DNA of 64,000 bases, taken from assembly GCA_905250885.1 (NCBI GenBank), contig CAJNOQ010000029.1:1-64000 (forward strand). The letters run 5' to 3'. The notes below the pieces were generated by a model. The model had not been told where the DNA came from. It worked only from the letters and a program-made list of their open reading frames with translations, and did no database searches. Of this stretch, positions 49,501 through 59,738 are shown one piece after another. The first letter of the stretch is position 1. Each line of letters begins with the position of its first letter. The stretch comes from Didymodactylos carnosus. Taxonomy: Eukaryota; Rotifera; Eurotatoria; Philodinida; Philodinidae. A program made the position numbers and the translations under genes.

Positions 49501-52500
49501 ACTGAATTTTATTCACACATTTAACAATATAATCGTTAAAAAGAGTTGATAGAGAGAGGTATCGCAATTAACGTATTTTAGTCGCATTCTTGTTAAAAAC
49601 TTTTAACAATTAAATGGTCTGGTAGAGAAAACTACCAAATTTGTTTATAATCGATTGAATTTGTATAATCATGCTACATTTCTATTTGGTTTTGCGTTAT
49701 CAAGTTAATTATATGTGTGGGTATGCAAAAGTAGTCATGTTGAATTTAAAAAAAAATTGTTGATTTTTTCACCTATTATAAGAATAAGAATAGTTCAAAT
49801 ATAAAACTGTCACATATTCTACAATTTATATTAATATTTTGTTGATTTTTTTTGTTTTACTAAAACATAACTTCTATCTTTAATTAATAATTTTCATTTT
49901 TTCTAGTTTTACTTCGATGTCAGTTAAACGAAAATTCGATAGTGATTATCAGTCAATGGCGACGACTGACAAAAAGATCACTTTAAATGGAACAAATGGT
50001 GATAATAAACATCTTATTCTTGAATCAATTAATAATCATGATCATATTAAAAATGAATTGATTCTATTTACGGATCAACAACAGGATTTATTTGATTCAA
50101 AAAATAAAAAACAACGACTCTTATCTAGTTTAGATGGAGTTCGATCTTGTTCATCTTCTCCTTCTTCATTACTCATGTTAAATGGTAATATTGATCATAC
50201 ATCTGATTCTTATCCAACATCTCCTATTAAACAAAATAATTCAATGGACAATGGTACTAATAATCATTGTTCGCCCGAACAACAGCATAAAACAATTTTT
50301 TCTGCCCAATCATTATCGTCACCATCAAATAATAATTATGTAACTTATGCACAAATTAAAGAAGAAACTAGTCGACGTAAGTTTACAAATATTATTTAGA
50401 GAAAAAATGAAGAATACGATTTTTTAAATTTTTTTTTTTTTAACTTTTTCCAGATTCTGATATAATCCCAGACGATTTGATACAAATCAATTTTTCTTCA
50501 TCTGATAAACATTCATCAAATATTTCAGCTGATGAACAACATGGTGATGTTAATACACCGACAACCAGAACTCCAGTCACAACATCACCCATAACAGAAT
50601 GTCAAAGTGAAGAAAGTGATTGTCTATTAAATGAGAAAGATGAAAAAGTGAAAAAAATTAACAAACGTAAATCTGGTGCAAGACATAATAATAAACGGTT
50701 ACATAGTAATGACGATTCATTTAGTAATACAAATAATTATATTACTCAATTACCATTACCATCTCCTGCATCAACAACAATTCATTCAGGTTCAATGAAT
50801 GCTACAATTATTTTAAATTTAATACGTCCATTACTTGAAGGAAAACCGGACGATGACATTGAGACAACATTGGACTATTTAATTGACAGTTTACAGAGAC
50901 TTCGTGAACATGTAAGAAAAGCTATAGATAACGAAACTATAAAAACTGGTAGGTTTTATAATAAAAAATTTATAGTTTCAACATATAATTTATATATTAT
51001 TAATTTTAGAGTCTGTATCTCCTCGATTTTATAAAGAACAACGTTCAAATGATGATCATCCATTAAATTTGACCAAACCAAAATCAAAAAAAACAAATCG
51101 TTTTAATAATAGAGAAACTTCAACGAACAGTGATAATAGTAATTCAAATTCTCCATCGCCATTAATTAACAGTGCTAATAGTGCGAATAATAATAACAAC
51201 AATGTATTTTCACCATTTCTATATGCTAATAATTCATTATTTGCTGCTCTTGCGAGTAAATAATATCGTTTTTATTAACTCTTATATATAGATAAAATAT
51301 CTTTTAATTTATTTTAGCACAAAGTCCACCATCACATCTTAGTTCATATTTAAGTTTGTCCAAACTGGCAAATGAATCTGTAAGTATTGCATATCTAGCA
51401 AAGTATAAATAAACAAAAATTAACTACTTTGACATTTTATTTTTAGAATCTAAAACAAAACAGTGATACTAACAACAATACAGCAATGCGATTCTTAAAT
51501 CCGGCATTTTTAGCAGGTAATGAAAATTATACATCATATCAACATTATTCAAACTTATATAAAAATACTTTTCTCTTAGGCTGTATGAGTATGTATGGTT
51601 TTAATGTTCCAGAGTCAACATCATCATCAAATACTGGACATTCTTCTGCAACAACATTAGGAACAAATTCCATATCTCCATCTTCATCTTTACATCATCA
51701 ATCGTCAAATAATTCAGCAGTCGGATTAAACATAGCTGCTCAACATCATTCATCTCACCATCAACATTATAATAACGTTGATATTCATGAGTCAAAAGAC
51801 AAATATTCAATGATAGAAAAAGAACCGTCCATAGGTACGGTATGAGTTACTAATATTAATGTCTTGCTGTTTTCAGATGAAGTCATTGTCTTTCAGTTCT
51901 CTTTGGTGTTATATTCTTGTCTTCAGTTAGATAAATAAGAGATTTAATGTTAACAATATGTACTATAAACTGTTAAAGATATAATTTTTATGCGATAAAA
52001 TAAACAAGATTAAAAGACAGTATATTAAATGAATCATGAAAAATCAACTACTAATCAATCAGTTCAGTATATAATTTTTATATTTACTAAATATTTAGTG
52101 ACGTCTAGTCAAAAGAAATATGTAGTTTAAATTTCATATTGTTAATGTTTAAACACTTTCTCAATATGAACATGTAATAATCATACACAAACGCTGTTGA
52201 TTTATGAATGATTTTACTCATTTAGTAGTTGAACTTAGTGTTTTTCAGTTTTTATCTTCAAAAGATCCTTTAGTTCTAAGATTTTATTTTGATTTAAATA
52301 TCTGAACTCTTTAAATACACACCGGAACATTTAAGACAAAGGAAAAATATTTGTTCTTTTTTTCACTTCTGTAAATTAACAACATTAGTGTAGAGATTTT
52401 TAGAAAAATGCAGACTATAAATTTCATTAGAAAGAGCAAAGAAAGCATTACAGACAGACAGACAGATAAGCAAAAGATATCGAAATGGAATTGTTCAAAA

Positions 52501-53828
52501 GTAATAAATTCATCTTAGATTTAATATGGAACATTTGTACGAACAAGTCTAATAGCTTCCTCTCTCCTCCTCTTATAACTCTATGATAAGAAAGCTTCTT
52601 TTCTTCATTGATTTATTATGTTTTGTTATCAAATTTTATTTTTATCTTTTTCTTTTTTAATTAAATATTCAAGATTCTCATCGTTATACGTCTTGTCTGC
52701 GTATGTATGAAGAAAAAAGAATCTATAGAGACACATTCTACACTGATCGATTAAGATCCATATAAAAGTTACTTTGTTATTTCAATTAAAAAATCATAGT
52801 ATGTACGCGAAAAGCGAATAAGTAAAAGAAAAAAAACAGATGACATATATATAAGTATAACCTTCATCTTGTCAACTATTGATATCTCTGTACATTATTT
52901 TATTACCTGAAGTGTGAGATAAATCTAGACAAATACTTCTCAATAAAAAATGTACATGAATGTACATTTATACAATGTAGATCATTAACATCATTAGAGT
53001 CAAATCGGGCAAGGTTTATCGTTATTATTAGAAAGAAATACGATAAAAAAATAATAATCGATACCAGTTTTATTCTGTTTTATGATAAATACTTTGTGAT
53101 ATATAATTGTAGATTTTGTCCACCGTTTAATACTTCATCTATTTCAAGAGAGACATTTATTAGAGTGTTATTATAAGAGAAACATATAGGATAATTAGTT
53201 TTTCATTTTTTGTGTCGTTTAGTTGAACCTATTCGTCACAATAATCGACATACGAACGATAATGATCAACATATTAAGAGGCCAATGAACGCTTTTATGG
53301 TATGGGCACGTGAAGAAAGACGAAAAATTTTGAAAGCTTGTCCTGATATGCATAATTCAAGTATAAGTAAAATATTGGGTGCCAGATGGAAAGCAATGAC
53401 TAATGAAGAAAAACAACCCTATTATGAAGAACAATCTCGATTAAGTAAAGTACATATGGAAAAATATCCCGACTATCGATATCGGTATGTAAAAGTTATT
53501 TATTCTTTTTTCTTATTTATATATAAATAAAACAAATTTCATTGCTGCGTAGGCCACGACCTAAACGAACATGTGTTATTGATGGAAAAAAATTAAGATG
53601 GAGTGAATACAAACAAATGTTAAAACAACGAAAAAGATGTCAGTTTGGTGAAATAGGTGGATCATTACCTTATTTAGGTAAATATAAAACTAATACATAT
53701 GAAGTTTCTACGGATGATCTTACTCTAATCAATATTATTTTCTCTTTTCACTTTAAGAAATGAAAGATGAAGATGAAAGTAGTTCTGACAGTCAAAATTC
53801 GCAAAAAGCTCTGTTATTTGCTGAGTAA
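29829..53828 (+). CDS. SoxD-group transcription factor (SOX5/6/13-like)
   Basis: Ten exons (29829-29911, 49907-50376, 50454-50948, 51010-51255, 51318-51379, 51447-51516, 51580-51834, 53223-53484, 53553-53677, 53758-53828) give exactly 712 residues. The HMG box at about residues 577-650 carries [37 protein letters not shown] and [13 protein letters not shown]. The following [20 protein letters not shown] is diagnostic of SoxD. Members bind the DNA minor groove at AACAAT-like sites and shape developmental expression through partners. A helical Leu-rich stretch at about 305-345 ([12 protein letters not shown] ... [12 protein letters not shown]) may be the dimerisation coil. HPLNLTKPK at about 366 matches the PLNLS-type CtBP-binding motif. 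The long Q-rich coil of vertebrate SOX5/6 is not seen. The stretches between are Asn/Ser-rich. Exon 1 (28 codons) is accepted because its phase matches exon 2 across a 20-kb intron. The last codons are acidic and serine-rich. Confidence 0.9.
33459..33488. repeat. (CA)15 microsatellite
   Basis: Fifteen uninterrupted CA units inside the SoxD intron, followed by a poly-A run. Confidence 0.9.
33602..33634. repeat. (GA)n microsatellite
   Basis: About 16 GA units with one AAAG interruption, 115 bp after the CA array. Confidence 0.85.
35849..35869. repeat. (GA)n microsatellite
   Basis: About ten GA units in the SoxD intron. Confidence 0.75.
37151..37177. repeat. (TAA)n microsatellite
   Basis: Nine TAA units after GTGGTGGTGA, in the SoxD intron. 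Confidence 0.85.
40559..40584. repeat. (TA)n microsatellite
   Basis: Thirteen TA units in the SoxD intron. Confidence 0.85.
43314..43337. repeat. (CA)n microsatellite
   Basis: About eleven CA units with one TA interruption nearby, in the SoxD intron. Confidence 0.8.
43483..43509. repeat. (TA)n microsatellite
   Basis: About thirteen TA units in the SoxD intron. Confidence 0.85.
46215..46232. repeat. (TA)n microsatellite
   Basis: About nine TA units in the SoxD intron. Confidence 0.75.
46400..46423. repeat. (TC)n microsatellite
   Basis: Twelve TC units in the SoxD intron. A complementary-strand GA tract follows at about 46630-46643. Confidence 0.85.
49226..49251. repeat. (CAT)n microsatellite
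   Basis: Eight to nine CAT units about 650 bp before SoxD exon 2. Because the frame is open on the minus strand it reads as poly-Met, which is an artefact. Confidence 0.85.
51835..53222. other. SoxD intron 7, upstream of the HMG-box exon
   Basis: A 1,388-nt intron separates the N-terminal regulatory part from the HMG-box exons. The donor G/gtacgg and acceptor gtttag/TTGAACC join in phase (ATA G|TT GAA). It holds AT-rich DNA and a short CAGA repeat (52451-52465). No gene is seen. Confidence 0.6.
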
Positions 53829-54724
53829 ATACTATATATTTATATTACATATCTTGTGATCTTAGCGCAGTGTGTCTTATTCTTCTTGTTAATCTCAGCC
53901 ATTGTATATTTCATTTTTTTCATGCTGTTGGTTTTACTCTCTTTGTCTTTATATGCTTCTTTTGATTTTTTATGTCTCATATTTAATATCTCAGTTTTTA
54001 TTATTATTATTATTTCTCGTTTATCAGAGTGTCCGATGAATTTTTTTTATTTTTCTATTATGTTTTGCTACTTGATTGCAAACACTATTCTACAACTAAA
54101 ACTACTCTTTTTCTCTTTCACAAATAAGTGACATTTTCTTTTGTATAAATTTATTTTCTTCATATACGCGACAATCTTCGTCTTGTTTTTTTGTGAATGC
54201 TTGTGTCTAGCCAAGAGAACAGCATTCCGTTTTTAGCAAATCAGTACTCTGACAGTTGTTGTTTTTTTTGTCTGTTTACAGTGATATTGCAGTATTTGTT
54301 AGAAGAAAAAAAAAAAAAATGAAACAGAAAGTTCTTGTAGGAAAGTTGACAGTTTTGTATTTTTGTAATCCCCGATTGTTTTTTTTTAAAATAATTTAGC
54401 AGTCGCGGCACTCTGTATGTATGTGTTTGTGTATGTACATATTTTTGTGCTCAACTAAACATTAACAAATACAATAACAACAGCAAAACAGTGAATCTCA
54501 AATTGATCTTTCTTTCTCTTATTTTTATTCATGATAAAATAAACAAAAACGTCCTTTTTTTATCTTCGTTTTTTGTTGTAGACATCCGGTGGAACAATTC
54601 GTGCTGTCTAAAGTTTTTGATTTATCATTTTACACTTCGTTTTCTTTTTGTTATAAATTGTAGAAAAATTTGTACGCAACAGTTGGTTTGTTTGTTTTTT
54701 TCTATATTTTAAATTACATAATAA

Positions 54725-55120
54725 AAGATGAGAAAATACTTCAAGAGGTTTTTAGACACAATTTTCTTCACCTTCTCATGAGTACTAGTATACAAGGGAT
54801 AAAATGTACTGGATCATCTCTTCAAGTGTTCATGGATGAAACCAAAAATGTCAAAACTTTAATTGTGGCACCGTTTTTATATAAACTTTTAAGAGTAATT
54901 AATTCTATGTGTAATCTATCAGAGTTTGAAATTCGTACTTGATTCATTGGTAATTACTTGGAAAATTTGGCAAATATTTTCAGAGTTACTTTTTTGTCTG
55001 AATTTCTACAAGTACTTCTTGAAGGCTGCAATACTTGGTTTTATTGCTATGAAGTACTTTGTGGAAGTACTTGTCAAGTGAAAACTGACGTACTTATAAG
55101 TAAATTTACTTCTGAAAAAG
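54725..55120. repeat. Cluster of AAGTACTT-type short repeats
   Basis: Words such as CAAGTACTTCTTGAAG, GAAGTACTTTGTGGAAGTACTTGTCAAG and ACGTACTTATAAGTAAATTTACTT recur within 400 bp. AAGTACTT is its own reverse complement. Dense AAGTA/TACTT repeats are seen near the ends of some hAT-type elements, so a decayed DNA transposon is possible. Its ends were not identified. Confidence 0.4.
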
Positions 55121-55497
55121 GGAATGTACCAATTTTGTTAAGCACGCGAGAGAGTAACTTACCAGATGATATATTTCCATAAGAAAAAAAAGGCACAAAA
55201 ACACTGTTTTTATCGACAGCTCATGCAAAAAGTTTATTTTAATATTTGGCTCAATAACTTAGAATGTTTTCTTTCTCAACCTGGCTAGTTGTTAACAAAT
55301 GAGTATTTTTTTAAAAAAATGTATCCCTGGACCGAGAATCGTTCATTTCAGGCTCCAAGCAATCTACTTTAAATTGGATTTCGTTCAAGTTTTGTGGTAG
55401 ATTTTCTAAAAACCCTGTCATGTTATATCCTGAAAAAAATTTCACACGGTTAAAAAAACGCACGTTTTTTTCGTTCCCGCCGGTTTAACCATCAGAT

Positions 55498-55522
55498 AAC
55501 CTGACTCTTAAAATGTCAGGTT
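55498..55522. repeat. Short hairpin AACCTGAC / GTCAGGTT
   Basis: Perfect 8-bp arms separated by 9 nt, next to a second copy of GGTTTAACC-like sequence at 55481. Intergenic, function unknown. Confidence 0.55.
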
Positions 55523-56697
55523 AAAACAAGCATCAGATTTTGACGTTTAAGCCAATAGGTTAGCACGACTAAAGTCGGTATACAGCGGGTCGAAAAATTA
55601 TTCATTCATCTTTGTTTTTAAAATCTCTCCTCGACTGTAATAGCTAGAACAAATATGAAAAAAGATATGAACAGCTAAAAGATTTGCAGTTTGATGTGGT
55701 GTGTATAAAAGCTCCATCAAAATTTCTGAAACCAGGGTCTCTGGAAGACCAGAACTTCAGAAAATCGCTTCCCTGAATTCGATTGGGAAATTTTTTGCAA
55801 ATAACTTCATCATATAGAGCAAATATTTCTGAACTGCAATATTTTTATGCTGCATTGAAACTGTACGTAGTCAATAATTAACTTTTTACTATCGTTGCTT
55901 TTACTTAATTTTGTACTAATTAGAGTTCAGCACTGGTAGGTGAGTACTCTTATACAGTTCCGCTCAGATATATGAGCTGAGCAAAATGCTTTATTAAAGA
56001 AACATTTAGACTGAAAGTTGACTGAGCATGGGTTACTTAACAACCTGGATTCCTATGAAAAACAATTCCCACATGTTTTTTTTTGCGGGGACTGTTACTT
56101 CAGTTTACTACTACTACTAAGTCCACAGGGTCTTAGCTTGACGGCTTTCAACTCATGTATATCTGGGCGGAATTGTATGAAACTACAACGGTATCAGCAC
56201 TACATTATCACGCAGCACATGTGAAGAAAATGACTACCTGTGTCATTATATCGCACTAATGCGCATCTACGCCGCGTAGATGTTAGTAAATTTTAATTTG
56301 GAAAGATATTTCAGAATAGTTTGTTGAATGATGATGAAGTTTGTTTCTCAATATTTTGTATATCAACTTGTTCAAGTCAGACAAAAGTTTGCGTTTGCGT
56401 CTATCCGCCCAAAATATGATAACCATTCACAAGCACGCATGACTCACACCACACCACTAGCTCATTTGGCCGCGTTGTCAAGCCCTTAACTTACACGCTT
56501 ACTACAGTATTCTATTTCTGTTAACGAAAAGCTGCAAATTTAACCGAAAATTGACTGATATGTTTCTATATTTGTCACCTCTATTTTGTAAAAAGCTTGC
56601 TGTTGCTAAGATACAATAAAGTAGAACAAATGTAATGGCAAATATATGCCATCGACAAAGTTACTCTTCTTTCCCCACGGTTAGAATGCATACATGA

Positions 56698-59054
56698 ATG
56701 ATGAGTGAAGATGTGAAATACGTCCTTCTGCCTGCGATTCAGGAAAAGTCGAAGCCAACAAAATTTCAACCATGGTAAGGCCGTTCCGAGCTAAATTTCT
56801 TTTTTTTGTTTTTACTGTTCTTCGTTGACAAAATATTTCTGTCATAGCTCAATAAATAAACAAGAACCGATATCAAAGTGAGTTAATCGGTCCTAGAAAA
56901 CTGTGCTGCTACTTTTATTGCTTAAAAACTAGACAATCTATTTTTTTCAAATTATCTGCTTGTATATCTGAGAAAAAATTTATCTGCTTTGCTACTATTT
57001 TGACATTCGTAGAAGATTCAAGGTAACTTTCACAGAAATACTGCTAAAGCATATAGTTAGGCTATCAAATGTATCTTGTCCCTATCTGCTTCAGTTATTT
57101 CATTGTAATTGAGTAGCACTTTTTCATTTATTTGAAACTAACGATATTTTTTTAAGGTACCGAGAAAGATTCAAGAACAAATATATCGGTGGGAGATCGC
57201 ATTTATGTTTATTAGACACTAAACATTGGATGTTTGTGAAAGATGGTTTGGATGACTTTAGAGATGGTCTTCCTCCTTCTCACGACGATATTGTACTTCC
57301 GGTAAAATCGATTCACGGAAGAAAAAAAATATAATTATTATCTATTTTATCTTCATTTAGGCAGATAAAAACGGTCCATCACCATCAATAATTGATTCGA
57401 CTCGTTTAATAAAGAAGAATGCATCTAATATCAATTCAAGATTGAAACCGCATCAAATTTATTTTAGTAAAGAATTACCAGCCGCTGAAAAACGCCGTAA
57501 TTTAGTTGATAGATATATATCAACTTTACTGGATCATCCATTGGCGTTTTTTTCACATTTCAATGACGCTTTACCAAGCAAAGTAAGAACTGGCGTTTTC
57601 GATTTATTAATTAAGATAGTTCTGTTTTCTTCTCTAATACAGCTTTATGAAAGAGTCGCAAAGCTTCTTGAAGCAGAACTCTTACGATCAGGTGATGATC
57701 ATGGATCAAGTACTGAACCCGAAAAAGAGTCTGACGTAGGAAGTATTCACAGTCGAATACCAACAGCTACCAGTGAAAAAAGTAACAAAAATATGAATAA
57801 TAACCAAGAATTGTATGTATAAATTAAAGGCATATCGGACAAATGAATGCACAACGTCTGTTTTCATGTTTAGAAAAATGTCTGAGCAGTTTTTTGAAGC
57901 CCAGGCGAATACTGGTGATTTTGAGCAAAATCGTTCAAGTACGTCTCCTGTTGAAAGTGTTCAATCAAATCACTTAAATACTGGTTCAACTGTCTATGAT
58001 GAAAATCAAACTTCATGGGAAAACGCTGAAGAATTAGAAAAAAAATTAAAAAACCCGTATAGATGGTTTATTGAAAAACAGCGTGAAAAACAAGCATCTC
58101 AAGGCCCAAGCTCCGATGAAAGCGAAGCTATGGCTATGGTAAAACGATAAAGCTAAATCTATAAATTAGAATCAGTTTGGTCTTCCTTTTAGGAATCGCG
58201 ACTTCGAGTCGTATCAGAAGAATTTTGCAATTGGCTTCATTCACTTGGCGGTGAAAGTAACGTTGATATTGATCCGAGGTGAGTGATTGAAGCTTATTAG
58301 AATTAAATGATGACTATTATTTTCAATGTATTTTAGTGTGGTTCGAAATTTATTTTCAACGGCATATGATACAAAACCAGCATTGAGTGTGCCAATAAAA
58401 ATTGTAGAAATGACAAGAATACCAGTTGAATTGCGAGAAGGTGCACAAGAAACCATGTTACCATCTGATCTAGAAGAGGCTAGCATCTCTGGTGATAAGG
58501 TATTGTTAAACGTTTTTTCATCTAGAAAATATCGTTGATACATTTCTCTTTCACTCTAGAACTTAAAGTCACTAAGCAATAAACAAGCACATCCTACTCA
58601 AACTCGAATAGTTGATGAAAAACAGAATCGGCAGAAGTATCGCTATGGTGCTTGGTATTTGCCAAAAGAATTATGGAAAAAAGCATTGAAAGATGAAGAA
58701 TTACAAGATCCGAAAGTACTTAAAGAAGAATTGGAAGATGTAACGAGACAACGGGAAGAACAAATTGTAAGTAATACTTTTCAACGTAATTTGTGCACTA
58801 AAAGTGTTTTTATGAATTGTTACGATATTTAGAATGCTCGACTAGCTCCATTACACGGAGTGAAAGCGTTTAAAGAATATTTACAAGAGAAAAATTTTCG
58901 AAGATTACCTAAAGTATGTGTTAATTTTGCATTTAAGTTGTTAAAACTTCAGAAAATTCTATTTTAGTTAATTACTGATATTGAACAGTATAGAAAAGAT
59001 CATCGTGATATTGCTGCTCCTTCATCGACAGACAGTCGGTTGAAAATGTCTTAA
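56698..59054 (+). CDS. FAM47-like protein
   Basis: Ten exons (56698-56774, 57157-57301, 57361-57582, 57643-57812, 57874-58138, 58193-58278, 58337-58499, 58560-58766, 58833-58913, 58968-59054) give exactly 500 residues. FAM47-family marks are the N-terminal TKHWMFVKDGLDDFRDGLPP block, which parallels RRWTFVREGLDDFRKG-type sequence in FAM47E, and the C-terminal RYGAWYLPKELWKK with LHGVKAFKEYLQEK. The middle is acidic, Ser/Glu-rich and probably disordered. Mammalian FAM47 members are poorly known; FAM47E has been linked to PRMT5 and chromatin, others to testis. I start at the second-frame ATG at 56698, because a TGA precedes it directly and its 77-nt exon splices in phase (CCA TG|G TAC). The gene precedes IFT88 on the same strand. 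Confidence 0.75.
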
Positions 59055-59738
59055 TCTTAGTTATCTAAATTTATGTTACGATTATTATATTTTATCTTTA
59101 ACTACTACTACTCTTTATCTGTTTCTTGTTTCGTCTCAATCGTAACAAAACATCATTTTTATTATTAATTTAAATCCGAAAAACCGTTCTATTTAAGATT
59201 CTATTTATAAAGAAGTGATTGCAGCAGCACTACGCAGTTTTTTGTAATTAATGTTTGCTACAAGAAGTTTTATTTGTTGTTTTATTTTTTATTTGCTTGT
59301 GTTGTCGATATATCATTTTAAAGTGTCATTATTGAAAATATTTATTTTTATTTAATACATAAAATATTTAGTAATTAAAATGTTTTGCTACTATTATCAT
59401 TTCATCTACAGCGTTAGTCTATAAAAATCATCTTTTTATTGCATGAGAATAAACCCGAGTACATACATCTAAAGTCAACCAAGTAGACAAAAATGTTGTA
59501 GAATTGTTGCACCGCTGTATATCAGATACCAAAAAAAAGGAGTTTTAGAAATTCTCTATTGTAAGAACGCAAATATTATTGATTTTTTCACGAAATACAT
59601 TGTCAAATGTTTAATGGCTTTAATCTATAATGATCTTTTGTTTTTACTTCGATGATTTCTCTACGTATAACATTTTCAGTGCTGTAAATTGTTTCGACAT
59701 ATGTTTTCTAGTCTTACTTCTAGATTTTCGATGAAATA
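59055..59738. other. Spacer between FAM47-like gene and IFT88
   Basis: A 684-bp interval holding the 3' UTR of the FAM47-like gene and the IFT88 promoter/5' UTR. A candidate polyadenylation signal (GAATAAAC) lies near 59447. No gene is seen. Confidence 0.5.

Larger units (their letters stand above)
29912..49906. other. 20-kb first intron of SoxD, no nested gene seen
   Basis: The intron is 19,995 nt, about 300 times the window's usual intron. It is very AT-rich and filled with poly-A/poly-T runs and microsatellites. I found no coding region, RNA gene or intact transposon. Open frames of 60-110 codons are low-complexity by-products. Such introns in developmental genes often carry enhancers; that is inference here. 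Confidence 0.65.
53829..56697. other. SoxD 3' region and intergenic repeat-rich DNA
   Basis: The first kilobase is T-rich and probably includes the SoxD 3' UTR. From about 54700 to 56700 the composition changes and repeats appear: a cluster of AAGTACTT words at 54725-55120 and a hairpin at 55498-55522. Open frames of 60-90 codons at 54670-55182 overlap the AAGTACTT cluster and carry no known domain. Confidence 0.5.

Noticed and set aside
54670-55182. Two 74-90 codon frames after SoxD
   Set aside because: They coincide with the AAGTACTT repeat cluster and show no protein motif or phase-compatible splice sites.
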